Of a DNA stretch of 47,705 bases, positions 1 to 8,435 are shown in pieces (the stretch's first letter is position 1; every line of letters starts with the position of its first letter). The DNA lies in assembly GCA_964352715.1 (NCBI GenBank), contig CAYGSU010000027.1, forward strand, positions 1 to 47,705. The letters are read 5' to 3'. The notes beneath the pieces are model-generated. The model made no database searches. It had not been told where the DNA came from and worked only from the letters and a program-made list of their open reading frames with translations. The position numbers were made by a program, and so were the translations under genes. This DNA comes from JAVKBW01 sp964352715 (GTDB lineage: Bacteria > Pseudomonadota > Alphaproteobacteria > UBA8366 > Aestuariispiraceae).

Positions 1-236
1 TCAAGCAAGGCTGTATTGCCGGTATCCTTTATCGCGTTCCACACCGCGAGCTGCTGCTGGTCGCTTTCAGAATCCGAAACCGGGTGACGATAACCTCCCG
101 ACCGGACCGAAAGCGTTGTCGCGGTGCTTCTGGTCACACCGGCCAAAGGCCCGGCATAAGCCATTGTCGGGATCGAAACCACAAGGCATCCCAAAAGCAG
201 TCCCGCCACCGATGCTGTGCGCAGGAATAGCATCAT
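1..236 (-). CDS. Secreted hypothetical protein, 3' end cut off by the window edge
   Basis: The reading frame starts at the ATG at 236-234 and runs off the left edge after 78 codons, so only the N-terminal part is visible. A GGAGG ribosome binding site lies a few bases upstream. The first 28 residues form a clear signal peptide: Arg at position 6, a hydrophobic core, then Ala-Tyr-Ala before Gly-Pro, a likely signal peptidase I site. A Cys lies inside the hydrophobic core (LLLGC), but the core continues past it, so a lipoprotein is less likely. The mature part is polar and rich in Ser and Gln, and I recognise no family. The neighbouring HD-GYP gene runs in the same direction, but about 300 bases separate them, so co-transcription is uncertain. 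Confidence 0.7.
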   Translation of the reverse strand, partial: MMLFLRTASVAGLLLGCLVVSIPTMAYAGPLAGVTRSTATTLSVRSGGYRHPVSDSESDQQQLAVWNAIKDTGNTALL

Positions 237-444
237 CTTTAGCCTCCGATTGCTGATTGCAGTCTATTCTTACTATTTATAGTGTTGTTTGCAATCATTT
301 GGGTTGTTCAGCCGATTGGCTGGCAGGGGCGGAGTAGTCGCAGACTTTTTCGCATCTCGGTTATATGTGTTTTTGGCAATAGACCTTTTCCATACGGGTG
401 TGTCGCCGGTCACTGCGCCGATGCAGATACTGATATAGTTTCGT

Positions 445-515
445 GATTGCGTCTCCCAGACGCGAATCTCCCTGTTCAACTCGCCGGAAATCATTTGGTT
501 TCCGGCAGTTTTTTG
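445..515 (+). ncRNA. Candidate small RNA with two TCTCCC motifs and its own terminator
   Basis: Seen in the sequence: a TATAGT box at 434-439, then a hairpin starting at 445 (GATTGCGTCT paired with AGACGC-G-AATC, loop CCC), then a linker, then a perfect 8-bp hairpin GCCGGAAA/TTTCCGGC (483-506) followed by six T. The hexamer TCTCCC occurs twice, at 452-457 in the first hairpin and 467-472 in the linker. No plus-strand gene precedes this terminator, since both flanking genes are on the minus strand. CU-rich motifs that pair with Shine-Dalgarno sequences are known in small alphaproteobacterial RNAs. The start near 446 and the function are inference. The alternative is a terminator of the minus-strand HD-GYP gene, but on that strand no T-run follows the hairpin. 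Confidence 0.4.
483..514 (+). terminator. Intrinsic terminator in an intergenic region
   Basis: Perfect inverted repeat GCCGGAAA (483-490) and TTTCCGGC (499-506) with an 8-base loop, followed by AG and six T (509-514). The orientation is rightward, with no plus-strand protein gene upstream; it fits the end of the proposed small RNA. Confidence 0.6.
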
Positions 516-544
516 TCAGGGATTGCACAAGATGCCTGATGCCG

Positions 545-1678
545 TCAGCCGTACTTGTCGCTCATCAGGATCGGGTCGCTGTCGAGGCAGTTGAGGAAGG
601 AATCGACAACGTAGGGGTCGTAAAGGGTGCCACGTCCTTCTTTCAGCACCCGGACCGCTTCTTCCCGGCCCCGCGCCGGGCGGTAGGGCCGCTCGCCCGC
701 CATGGCGTCGAACGTATCCGCAACGGCAATGATGCGCGCTTCCAGGCAAATGTCGTCTCCGGTCAACCCGTACGGATACCCGGACCCGTCCATTCGTTCG
801 TGATGTTGCAGTATCATCTGTCCGATCGGCCAGGGCAGATTGACGTTTTCAAACATCTGTCCGCCATAGTCCGGGTGCAGCTTGATCACGTTGATCTCAG
901 CGGGGTGCAGTTTCCCCGGTTTGTTGAGCAGTAGGGACGGGATGGCGATTTTACCGATATCGTGGATGGAGGCGCCGAGGAAAAGCCCGAATTGTTCGTC
1001 TGATGTCATGCGCATGTTAGCGCCGATGCGGCCGCAGATATAGGCCACGTTTTCCTGATGCCGGGATGTATATTCATCTCGCAACTCCAGGGCCCGGCCG
1101 ATGGCGACGACCATCTCGGCCATGGATTCCCGGGCGGGTTTGTTTTCAAACGTTTTCCTGACGGCCTCATTTCTGGCGTGTCGCGCCGAAATCCTTTCTT
1201 CGACGATGGCCCAGCCTTCCGGAACCATATCCGCAAGCATTGCGATATCGTCATCAGTATAGCGGCGATCCATATTGCCGAAACCGATGACGGCGACGAT
1301 CCGTTTCCCGCGGAACACAGGGGCGCTCATATGATGATTGAAGGCGACATGGCCTTCCGGCAGGTTGGGACCATTCTGCATCTGTTGAACATTGTTGTGA
1401 ACGGTCGTCCTGCGTTGCCTGATGCAATCGGCCCAGAAACCGGCCCGGGACAGCGACAGGTGGCTGTCTTCGGTGGATGTGCAGCGGATCATCACGGCAT
1501 CGGACCAAACGGCCAGGCGAATTTCGCGGGTTTCTTCATCATACAGATGAAAGTAACCGAAATCGGACTGCGTTCCATCAATCGCGGTGTTCAGAAAGGT
1601 TCTGTAAACATCATTGTCTGTCTGGAAATTCTGCCGAGAAAAGGCTTCGAACCTCGACCTGAAGCTGTAAGCGTCCAT
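545..1678 (-). CDS. GAF and HD-GYP domain protein, probable cyclic-di-GMP phosphodiesterase
   Basis: A 377-residue cytoplasmic protein. Residues about 20-170 resemble a GAF sensor domain. Residues about 183-370 are an HD-GYP domain with the metal-binding His239-Asp240 in SIHDIGK and the signature HHERMDGSGYP at 292-302. Enzymes of this family hydrolyse cyclic di-GMP, so the protein probably lowers c-di-GMP in response to a ligand or signal read by the GAF domain; substrate and signal are inferred. There is no membrane segment or receiver domain. The ribosome binding site before the ATG is weak. It is divergent from cfa with 306 bases between them. A c-di-GMP-binding PilZ protein is encoded at 17676-17975, but nothing ties the two together. 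Confidence 0.88.
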   Translation of the reverse strand: MDAYSFRSRFEAFSRQNFQTDNDVYRTFLNTAIDGTQSDFGYFHLYDEETREIRLAVWSDAVMIRCTSTEDSHLSLSRAGFWADCIRQRRTTVHNNVQQMQNGPNLPEGHVAFNHHMSAPVFRGKRIVAVIGFGNMDRRYTDDDIAMLADMVPEGWAIVEERISARHARNEAVRKTFENKPARESMAEMVVAIGRALELRDEYTSRHQENVAYICGRIGANMRMTSDEQFGLFLGASIHDIGKIAIPSLLLNKPGKLHPAEINVIKLHPDYGGQMFENVNLPWPIGQMILQHHERMDGSGYPYGLTGDDICLEARIIAVADTFDAMAGERPYRPARGREEAVRVLKEGRGTLYDPYVVDSFLNCLDSDPILMSDKYG

Positions 1679-1984
1679 GGCTGCCGTTGAAATCCCGATG
1701 TCTTGTTTGACTTTTTGAGCGCTGGTTCAAAACCACGTCATCTAACGGCCTTGTCCGTCAAAGCAGTTATTCCGCTCAACATCCTAATCCTTACACCATA
1801 CCATCAGGTGTTTACCAAAGAGTTAACGATGAGAAGAAAAATGACATGATTTCCTTGGCATCCCGCGCAACCGGAGCCTGAGTCACGTCGTTTATGTATA
1901 GCAGTAGTTCGAAGGGTTCGGGCTCAAGAACAGGCTTTACAAATTCGTAACATTTTGGAGAATGTTATTGGTTGGGGATGAATC
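1679..1984. other. Divergent promoter region between the HD-GYP gene and cfa
   Basis: 306 bases without a credible gene. It should hold promoters for both flanking genes, but I cannot single out a good sigma-70 site. A loose dyad TTTTGA (1713-1718) and TCAAAA (1727-1732), 8 bases apart, lies close to the HD-GYP start. The part nearer cfa is AT-rich. Confidence 0.5.
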
Positions 1985-3280
1985 ATGTTGCTGGATCAAG
2001 TTTTCGGTCGCCTGATTACGGCGGGTTATCTGCAAGTTGTCGACGCAAACGGCAAAACGCGTCGATATGAAGGTGCTGAGGATGGCCCGCACCTGACAAT
2101 TCGCCTGCATGACCGTCGCCTGCACACCCGTGTTTTCCTGAACCCAGAACTGGCCGTCGGCGAAGCCTATATGAACGGTACGCTGACCGTCGAAGACGGG
2201 TCCATTTACGATTTTCTGGTGTTGGCCGCCATGAATATCGAACGGGCCGGTGGTACGCTGCACCCGTTCGCCAATTTCGTCAAAGGTATCGACAAGCGGT
2301 TGCGGCGGTTCTACCAGCGCAATTCCCAGCTTTGGGCGCGCAAGAATGTGGCGCACCATTACGATCTGTCCGGCGAACTGTACGATTTGTTCCTGGACGA
2401 AGACCGGCAGTATTCCTGTGCCTATTTCCCGACCGGCGATGAAGACCTTGAAACCGCCCAGAAACTGAAGAAACAGCATATTGCGGCCAAACTGTTGCTG
2501 GAGCCGGGACAGAAGGTTCTCGATATCGGGTGCGGCTGGGGTGGCATGGGCCTGTATCTGGCCGGTGAATGCGATGCAGACGTGAAGGGCGTCACCCTGT
2601 CTGAAGAACAGTTGAAACGCGCCCGCGCCCGCGCCGAGGCGGCAGGGCTTTCAGACAAGGCGAAATTTGATCTGCAGGACTACCGAAAGGTTGAAGGCCG
2701 GTTCGACCGGATCGTCTCGGTCGGCATGTTTGAACATGTCGGCGTCGGATATTACCGAACGTATTTCCGGAAAATCCGTGAACTGCTGACCGATGACGGT
2801 GTCGCCCTGGTCCATACGATCGGTCGGTTTGACCCGCCGGGCACGACCAATCCCTGGATCAGAAAGTACATTTTCCCTGGCGGTTATATACCGGCCCTGT
2901 CGGAAGTGATGAAGGCGATTGAACTCGAAGGACTGTGGGTCACCGATGTCGAGGTGCTGCGGCTGCATTATGCAATGACCCTGCGGCATTGGCGTAACCG
3001 GTTCGACTCCAATCGCGAGAAAGCGGCGGAAATCTATGATGAAACATTCTGCCGGATGTGGGAGTTCTATCTTGCCGGCAGTGAAATTTCTTTCCGGTTT
3101 CTCGGGAATAACAATTTCCAGATCCAGCTTGCTCGCAAGCAGGATGCCGTGCCGCTGACGCGGGACTATATTACCGACTGGGAACGGTCCGCCAATCGGG
3201 TCGCCGGCACCGGCGCCACAAACGAGAACGTTGAAACGGAAAAAGAAAACGCCGCCACCAAGAAGGGTGTGAAGACATAA
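1985..3280 (+). CDS. cfa: Cyclopropane-fatty-acyl-phospholipid synthase
   Basis: A 431-residue SAM-dependent methyltransferase that adds a methylene bridge across the double bond of unsaturated acyl chains in membrane phospholipids. The SAM-binding motif VLDIGCGWGG is near residues 178-187, after an N-terminal lipid-binding part. The RKNVAHHYDLSGELYDLFLD segment and the C-terminal stretch with HWRNRFDSN and FRFLGNNNFQIQLARKQ are typical of the Cfa family. The last 30 residues are low-complexity and charged. Cyclopropanation usually rises in stationary phase or acid stress, but no regulatory site is evident here. A fatty acid desaturase gene lies about 11 kb away. The gene converges on msrP with an 18-base gap. 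Confidence 0.93.
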   Translation: MLLDQVFGRLITAGYLQVVDANGKTRRYEGAEDGPHLTIRLHDRRLHTRVFLNPELAVGEAYMNGTLTVEDGSIYDFLVLAAMNIERAGGTLHPFANFVKGIDKRLRRFYQRNSQLWARKNVAHHYDLSGELYDLFLDEDRQYSCAYFPTGDEDLETAQKLKKQHIAAKLLLEPGQKVLDIGCGWGGMGLYLAGECDADVKGVTLSEEQLKRARARAEAAGLSDKAKFDLQDYRKVEGRFDRIVSVGMFEHVGVGYYRTYFRKIRELLTDDGVALVHTIGRFDPPGTTNPWIRKYIFPGGYIPALSEVMKAIELEGLWVTDVEVLRLHYAMTLRHWRNRFDSNREKAAEIYDETFCRMWEFYLAGSEISFRFLGNNNFQIQLARKQDAVPLTRDYITDWERSANRVAGTGATNENVETEKENAATKKGVKT

Positions 3281-3298
3281 ACTTCCCGGCCGCGCCGG

Positions 3299-4279
3299 TC
3301 AGGTGAACAGGCGTTCGTTTTCCAGTCCCTTGTAGAGATCAGCGACGAATTCGCCATACCCGTTATACAGCAGGGTCGGCACCCGATCATTGGTGCCGAG
3401 CACCTTTTCGGTTGCCTGGCTCCAGCGCGGATGCGGAACCTCGGGATTCACATTCGCCCAGAAACCGTATTCCCGTCCCTGGATTTCCTCCCAGAAACTG
3501 ACCGGCCGTTCGTCGGTGAAGGTGAAGCGGGTGATTGCCTTGATCGACTTGAAGCCGTATTTCCACGGCGTCACCAGGCGCAATGGTGCCCCGTTCTGCT
3601 TGCGGATCGGCTTGCCGTACAGGCCGGTGGCGATGAAGGCCAGTTCGCTGGTGGCTTCCTTTATCGTCAGGCCTTCGACATAAGGCCACGGATACCAGGC
3701 CTGGCGCAGGCCGGGCATGGTGGTTTCATCTGCCAGTGTTTCCATACGGATATACTTCGCCGAAGACAGTGGCCTGGCATAGGCAACCAGCGCCGCCAAC
3801 GGAAAGCCGGACCAGGGCACGGCCATCGACCATGCCTCGACGCACCGATGACGGTACAGGCGTTCTTCCAGCGGCATGGCGCGCACCAGCTCGTCGAAAT
3901 CGACGGTGCGTTCCTGTTCGACCATACCGTCGAAGCGAACCTGCCACGGCCGCAGCGACAGGGCCTGCGCCTGCTCGGCGACATATTTGTGGCTGCCGAT
4001 TTCGTAGTAGTTGATGTAGTTTGTTGCGTCCTCTTCGCTGGTCAGCGGCCGGTCGAGCTTGAATGTTTCGTTACGGCCGACGGGATAGAGATCGGCTGTC
4101 GGATCCTGCTCCGGGTTGCCGAACAGTTCGGCCCGAGCTGGCTCGGCGGCAAGGCCACCGGCGGCCAGGATTGACCCGGCCGCGAGGCCTTTCATCAGCG
4201 AGCGTCTGTTGAGGAAGACGGATTCCGGTGTTGCGGCCCTTTCTGCAAGCTCCCAACCCCGTTTTACTTTCAGCAGCAT
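3299..4279 (-). CDS. msrP: Protein-methionine-sulfoxide reductase catalytic subunit MsrP (YedY)
   Basis: A 326-residue periplasmic molybdopterin enzyme that repairs oxidised methionine in envelope proteins. A Tat signal is visible: Arg25-Arg26 in NRRSLMK, a hydrophobic stretch, and a cleavage site after Ala-Arg-Ala near residue 50. The molybdenum-ligating cysteine is Cys146 in YRHRCVEAWSM. The WYPWPYVEGLTIKEA and TPWKYGFKSIK segments are typical of the family. A good AAGGAC ribosome binding site precedes the ATG. The membrane haem partner MsrQ, often the next gene, is not in this window. Molybdenum cofactor genes (mobB, moeA, moaD, moaE) lie at 18.7-21.2 kb; their use here is inferred. Confidence 0.93.
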   Translation of the reverse strand: MLLKVKRGWELAERAATPESVFLNRRSLMKGLAAGSILAAGGLAAEPARAELFGNPEQDPTADLYPVGRNETFKLDRPLTSEEDATNYINYYEIGSHKYVAEQAQALSLRPWQVRFDGMVEQERTVDFDELVRAMPLEERLYRHRCVEAWSMAVPWSGFPLAALVAYARPLSSAKYIRMETLADETTMPGLRQAWYPWPYVEGLTIKEATSELAFIATGLYGKPIRKQNGAPLRLVTPWKYGFKSIKAITRFTFTDERPVSFWEEIQGREYGFWANVNPEVPHPRWSQATEKVLGTNDRVPTLLYNGYGEFVADLYKGLENERLFT

Positions 4280-4364
4280 GACATGTCCTTTGACTGTTCA
4301 CTGCTGAATGTAAAGCATGCGCGGTCACGCGAAACTCAAACCTGCGTGATGATCGGTCACTGTG

Positions 4365-4392
4365 GGGTGATCCGCGAAACCTGGCATCACCC
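4365..4392 (-). terminator. Possible terminator of the aspartate aminotransferase gene
   Basis: GGGTGAT (4365-4371) and ATCACCC (4386-4392) form a 7-bp stem with a 14-base loop, just beyond the aminotransferase stop codon on the minus strand. No T-run follows, so termination here is only a possibility. Confidence 0.3.
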
Positions 4393-4400
4393 GAATTGCG

Positions 4401-5603
4401 TCAGGTCAATTCGCCACAGGCACGCTGGATGCGGGTGCAGGCGTCTTCCAGAACATCCGTTGCCGTGGCGTAGGAAATCCTGAAATACGGCGACAGGCCG
4501 AAGGCCGCGCCGTGGACGGCGGCGACCCCGTGCGCGCTCAGCAGATACTGCACAAAGTCCTCATCCGTCTCGATAACCTTGCCGTCCGGCGTTTTCTTGC
4601 CGATCACCCCGGCGCAGGACGGATAGACATAGAATGCCCCTTCGGGTGTCAGACATTCCAGCCCGTTGGCCTGGTTCAGCATGCCGACAACCAGATCGCG
4701 GCGTTCCTTGAACACCTTGTTGTTTTCCGCAATGAAATCGTGCGATCCGCGCAGGGCGGCGACGGCGGCCCACTGGCTGATCGTCGAGGTCGACGTCGTC
4801 GACTGCGACTGGATCTTGTTCATCGCCTTGATCAGGTCCTTGTCGCCGGCCGCATAGCCGACGCGCCAACCTGTCATGCAATAGGCTTTCGACAGGCCGT
4901 TCAGGGTCAGCGTGCGGTCATACAGTTTCGGTTCCACCTCGGCGATGGTCGAGAATTCAAAATCATCGTAGATAATGAATTCGTACATGTCGTCTGTCAT
5001 GATCCAGACATGCGGGTTTTCCACCAGCACGTCGGCCAATGCCGCAAGATCTTCCCGCGTGTAGGCCGAACCGGTGGGGTTCGAGGGCGAGTTCAGGATC
5101 AGCCACTTGGTTTTCGGGGTGATGGCGGCGCGCAGCTGGTCTGCCGTCAGCTTGAAGTTCGATTCCTCGGTGCAATCGACAAGCACCGGCTTGCCTTCGA
5201 ACAGCATCACCAGATCGGTATAACTGACCCAGTATGGCGCCGGAATGATAACTTCATCGCCTTGGTTCAGGGTCGCCATCAGGGCGTTGAAGATTGTCTG
5301 CTTGCCGCCGCACCCGACGGAAATCTGGTCCGGTGTGTAGGTCAGGTTGTTGTCGCGTTTCAGTTTCTCGCAAATTGCCTTGCGCAGCTCAGGAATGCCG
5401 GCCGGTGGGGCATAGCGTGTCTTGCCTTCTGCCATCGCTGCTTCCGCGGCCTTGACGATATGGTCCGGGGTATTGAAATCGGGTTCGCCGGCGCTCAGCG
5501 CGATGACGTCCTGCCCGGCTGCTTTCAGCTCGGCCGCCTTGGCGGAAATACCAACCGTTGGCGAAGGTTTGATCAATGACAGACGGTCGGCCAGAAACGG
5601 CAT
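4401..5603 (-). CDS. aspC: Class I/II aspartate aminotransferase
   Basis: A 400-residue PLP-dependent aminotransferase that interconverts aspartate and oxaloacetate with glutamate and 2-oxoglutarate. The PLP lysine is Lys239 in NGLSKAYCMTGWRVGY. SPSNPTG (172-178) and a C-terminal FRISYA with the substrate-binding arginine are also visible. The family is the alpha/Thermus AspAT type, which can also act on prephenate in some members. The frame is open further upstream, but the chosen ATG at 5603 gives the family's usual start (MPFLADRLSLIKPSPT), and the upstream extension has no family character. It is divergent from the VIT/vWA gene across about 200 bases. Confidence 0.92.
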   Translation of the reverse strand: MPFLADRLSLIKPSPTVGISAKAAELKAAGQDVIALSAGEPDFNTPDHIVKAAEAAMAEGKTRYAPPAGIPELRKAICEKLKRDNNLTYTPDQISVGCGGKQTIFNALMATLNQGDEVIIPAPYWVSYTDLVMLFEGKPVLVDCTEESNFKLTADQLRAAITPKTKWLILNSPSNPTGSAYTREDLAALADVLVENPHVWIMTDDMYEFIIYDDFEFSTIAEVEPKLYDRTLTLNGLSKAYCMTGWRVGYAAGDKDLIKAMNKIQSQSTTSTSTISQWAAVAALRGSHDFIAENNKVFKERRDLVVGMLNQANGLECLTPEGAFYVYPSCAGVIGKKTPDGKVIETDEDFVQYLLSAHGVAAVHGAAFGLSPYFRISYATATDVLEDACTRIQRACGELT

Positions 5604-5799
5604 GGCGAAATCCTTTGATGCTCGATTGTCATAGTGTTTGCGGTCCCAGACCCTACTCCCTTCAGTTTGGCTGTTCAATCGCTTGTCTGCCTTATTTCCG
5701 CCGGAAACACCCCAAAACCGTCTTGATCCTGCTATAGCACTGCCATGGCCGGAGGGTTTTCTGACAGCGTGATTTGCTGCCGCCCGGAAGGAACCCGCC

Positions 5800-7857
5800 A
5801 TGACATCTGCTCCCCTGCTCGACCCGTCGCCTGTTTCGCGGCTTTGTGCCTGCCGTCTCGTTCGCTATATCCGACCCGGCGCAGCTGTCGCCGTGTTTAT
5901 GACCTTGTCTGGGGTCGCACAGGCCGACGGGCTGATGCTGGGCGAGGGACCTGACAGCAAGCGCGCACCGGTCGTCGCCAGCGCAATGGTGACCGAAATA
6001 TCCGGCACCGTCGCCCGGACCCGGGTGCGGCAGGTATTCAGGAACGATGCGGAAACAACGCAGCATGCACGATACCTGTTTCCACTTCCCGACGAGGCGG
6101 CGATCGACTCGCTGACCCTGCGCTATGGCAATCATGTGATCGAAGGCGTCATCCGCGAAAAACAGGCAGCGCGCCGTGACTTCGAAAAGGCGAAGGACGA
6201 AGGCCGCAAGGCGGCGCTGCTCGACCAGAACCGGCCGAACCTGTTCACCACCCGCATCGCCAATCTCGATCCGGGTCTGGATGTAAAGGTCGATATGACG
6301 TTCCAGACCAGCATTGCGCCGCGTGACGGCATGTTTGAACTGCGCCTGCCTCAGGTCGTGACCCCGCGCTTCATTCCGCCGGAATCCCCGCTGGCATCGG
6401 CAGAAGGCGTGCCGACATGGGACGGGCTTCTGCGGCGTCTGGCCGACCGGGAGGACATTTCCGACCGGGACGGTTCCGCCAGCGCAGTCGGGCATCCGAC
6501 AATGATGGCAATCCACCTTCAGCCGGGCCTGCCGGTAGAGGCAATCCGAAGCCCGTCGCATGAAATCATCGTTCGTGACGATGGCGGCAACGGCTATTTC
6601 ATCTTTCTGGCGGAAGGCGGTGTGCCGGCAGACCGGGATTTTGTGCTGCAATGGAGCCTCGAACGCGCTGATGACCCGAAAGCGGCAATCGTTACCGAAC
6701 AGCTCGACGGGTATTATTACCTTCTCGCGGTAATCGCGCCACCGAAACCTGCGCCCGGTAATCATACGCCGCGTGATGTGTCGTTCATCATCGATACGTC
6801 AGGGTCGATGGAAGGCATTTCCATCCAGCAGGCGCGCATCGCCCTGGCCTCGGCGGTTTCGGCCCTTGATCCGGCGGACCGGTTTGACGTGATCCGGTTC
6901 GACGATATGACCGAACGGTTGTTCAATGGCAGCCGCCCGGCGTCGTCGGAAAGCAAGGCTTTGGCCCTGCGCTATGTCGACAGCCTCTCGGCGCGTGGCG
7001 GCACCATGATGCGCCCGGCGCTGGAGGCTGCTCTGCGAGATCCCGCTGAAGGCGATGCCAGCCGACAGATCATTTTTCTGACCGATGGCGCGGTTGGTAA
7101 CGAGGCAGAGCTGTTCGGGCTGGTTTCCAACCGGCTGGGACAGGCGCGTCTGTTCACCGTCGGTATCGGTCCGGCGCCGAATAGCTGGTTCATGCGCAAG
7201 GCGGCTGAATTCGGGCGCGGCCTGCACCTTCAGGTCGACCGGCCGGAAGACGCGGCTGCCGCCATCGGCCGGCTTTATGACAAGATCGCCCGGCCCAGTC
7301 TGACCGATATCGAGGTTACTGCGGATGGTGATCTGCCCGACCAGATGTATCCCGCGCGGCTGTCGGATCTTTATGCCGGCGACCCGATTGTCGCGGTGAT
7401 GCGGTTCGACGACCTGCCGGACCAGCTGGTGTTCGAAGGCCGGCTGGGCGGTGAAATCTGGCAGGCGTCAGTATCGCCTGGCGCCGCACCGAACAGTCAG
7501 GGCATCGGCAAGCTGTGGGCGCGCCACAAGATCGAGGATCTGATGGACCTGCGCAATCTGGGCGCGGACGAAGGCGCCATCAAGGAAGCCGTTCTGGCGG
7601 TGGCGCTTCCACACCGGCTGGTAAGCCGCTACACGAGTTTTCTGGCTGTCGAACAACGACCGCCTGAACCGGATGGGGCATCGCTGGATGGCAACCGGGC
7701 GCGCGCGATGAAAGCCGCATCGATACAGGTGAAATCGTTCCAGACGGCGGATGGCTGGCAGTTGCATCTGCTGATCGGTCTTGCCGGTCTGATGCTGGCC
7801 GCGGTGCTGTGGACCGGGGTAAACCGCGCGGACCGGAGGTTGACCGTCCATGTCTAG
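5800..7857 (+). CDS. VIT and von Willebrand A domain protein, class GN sortase target
   Basis: A 685-residue surface protein. An N-terminal signal (hydrophobic segment ending in GVAQA near residue 42) is followed by a vault/inter-alpha-trypsin (VIT) domain at about 60-190 and a vWA domain at about 325-490. The vWA domain has an intact MIDAS metal site: Asp332-Thr-Ser-Gly-Ser, a threonine in GGTMM, and Asp in FLTDGA. The C-terminus has a hydrophobic segment (about 656-672) and a short basic tail. This order, next to a sortase, matches the family known as marine proteobacterial sortase target protein. The expected LPxTG-type signal is degenerate: the matching spot reads SFQTADG (646-652). The stop overlaps the sortase start by 8 bases, so the two are translationally coupled. 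The substrate or ligand is unknown. Confidence 0.9.
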   Translation: MTSAPLLDPSPVSRLCACRLVRYIRPGAAVAVFMTLSGVAQADGLMLGEGPDSKRAPVVASAMVTEISGTVARTRVRQVFRNDAETTQHARYLFPLPDEAAIDSLTLRYGNHVIEGVIREKQAARRDFEKAKDEGRKAALLDQNRPNLFTTRIANLDPGLDVKVDMTFQTSIAPRDGMFELRLPQVVTPRFIPPESPLASAEGVPTWDGLLRRLADREDISDRDGSASAVGHPTMMAIHLQPGLPVEAIRSPSHEIIVRDDGGNGYFIFLAEGGVPADRDFVLQWSLERADDPKAAIVTEQLDGYYYLLAVIAPPKPAPGNHTPRDVSFIIDTSGSMEGISIQQARIALASAVSALDPADRFDVIRFDDMTERLFNGSRPASSESKALALRYVDSLSARGGTMMRPALEAALRDPAEGDASRQIIFLTDGAVGNEAELFGLVSNRLGQARLFTVGIGPAPNSWFMRKAAEFGRGLHLQVDRPEDAAAAIGRLYDKIARPSLTDIEVTADGDLPDQMYPARLSDLYAGDPIVAVMRFDDLPDQLVFEGRLGGEIWQASVSPGAAPNSQGIGKLWARHKIEDLMDLRNLGADEGAIKEAVLAVALPHRLVSRYTSFLAVEQRPPEPDGASLDGNRARAMKAASIQVKSFQTADGWQLHLLIGLAGLMLAAVLWTGVNRADRRLTVHV

Positions 7858-8416
7858 TATACGCTACGCACTTCGATGGTTCATCGTCGGTCTCAGTCTT
7901 GTCGGTATCTGGCAGGGCAGCATCGCCGCGCTGGCCGCCGGCAAGGCCTGGCTCGCACCGATCCTGGTTGAGCGGGCCTGGCTTGCCGCCGGTGACGGGC
8001 CGGCGCGACCGCCCTGGCCCGGCGCTGACGGCCGCCCGGCGGGGCTGATCGAGGTGCCGGATCGCGGCATCATCCGTCATGTCCTGTCGGATGCATCGAT
8101 GCGGATGCTGGCCTTCGGGCCGGTCGCGATAAAAACCGACGCCGCCCGCACCTATTTCGGCCACAACGACACGCACTTTTCCTTCCTTCGCCACCTCAGA
8201 AAGAACGACGTTGTTCTGGTGACCGGCGACGACCGTGTCAGACGGTCCTACAAGGTCACTGATATGAGGGTTGCGGAGGAAGATGCGATTCGTCTCCCGC
8301 TCGACGAAACCGATGCGGAAGACCGGGTCGTGCTGATTACCTGCTACCCGTTCGACGCCAGTGTTTCCCACTCTTCACAGCGATATGTCGTGACGGCGAT
8401 GGCGATGCAGGAATGA
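7850..8416 (+). CDS. Class GN sortase
   Basis: A 188-residue transpeptidase of the Gram-negative sortase class, held in the inner membrane by an N-terminal segment (about residues 10-30). The catalytic triad is visible: His105 in YFGHNDTHF, Cys165 in LITCYPFD and Arg178 in SQRYVV. The KAWLAPILVERAW segment after the membrane anchor and the LAFGP motif are typical of this class. Such sortases usually have one dedicated substrate encoded just upstream, which is the arrangement here. The residue after the catalytic Gly-His is Asn, where I recall Arg in relatives. The physiological role of these sortases is poorly known. Confidence 0.9.
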   Translation: MSSIRYALRWFIVGLSLVGIWQGSIAALAAGKAWLAPILVERAWLAAGDGPARPPWPGADGRPAGLIEVPDRGIIRHVLSDASMRMLAFGPVAIKTDAARTYFGHNDTHFSFLRHLRKNDVVLVTGDDRVRRSYKVTDMRVAEEDAIRLPLDETDAEDRVVLITCYPFDASVSHSSQRYVVTAMAMQE

Positions 8417-8435
8417 ATGCCCTATATAAGATCGT

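Larger units (their letters stand above)
237..544. other. 308-base intergenic region with several hairpins
   Basis: No convincing protein gene is visible. The region holds a short hairpin CAGCC/GGCTG at 309-322, a second hairpin at 445-468, and an intrinsic terminator pointing to the right at 483-514. It must also carry the promoter of the leftward gene that starts at 236. The right-hand hairpins are described separately as a candidate small RNA. Confidence 0.6.

Noticed and set aside
273..494. 73-codon minus-strand frame in the left intergenic region
   Set aside because: It has no ribosome binding site or family features, and overlaps the hairpins of the proposed small RNA.
1856..1875. Possible sigma-54 promoter before cfa (TTGGCAT...GCAAC)
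   Set aside because: The GG and GC elements are about 10 bases apart instead of the required 12.
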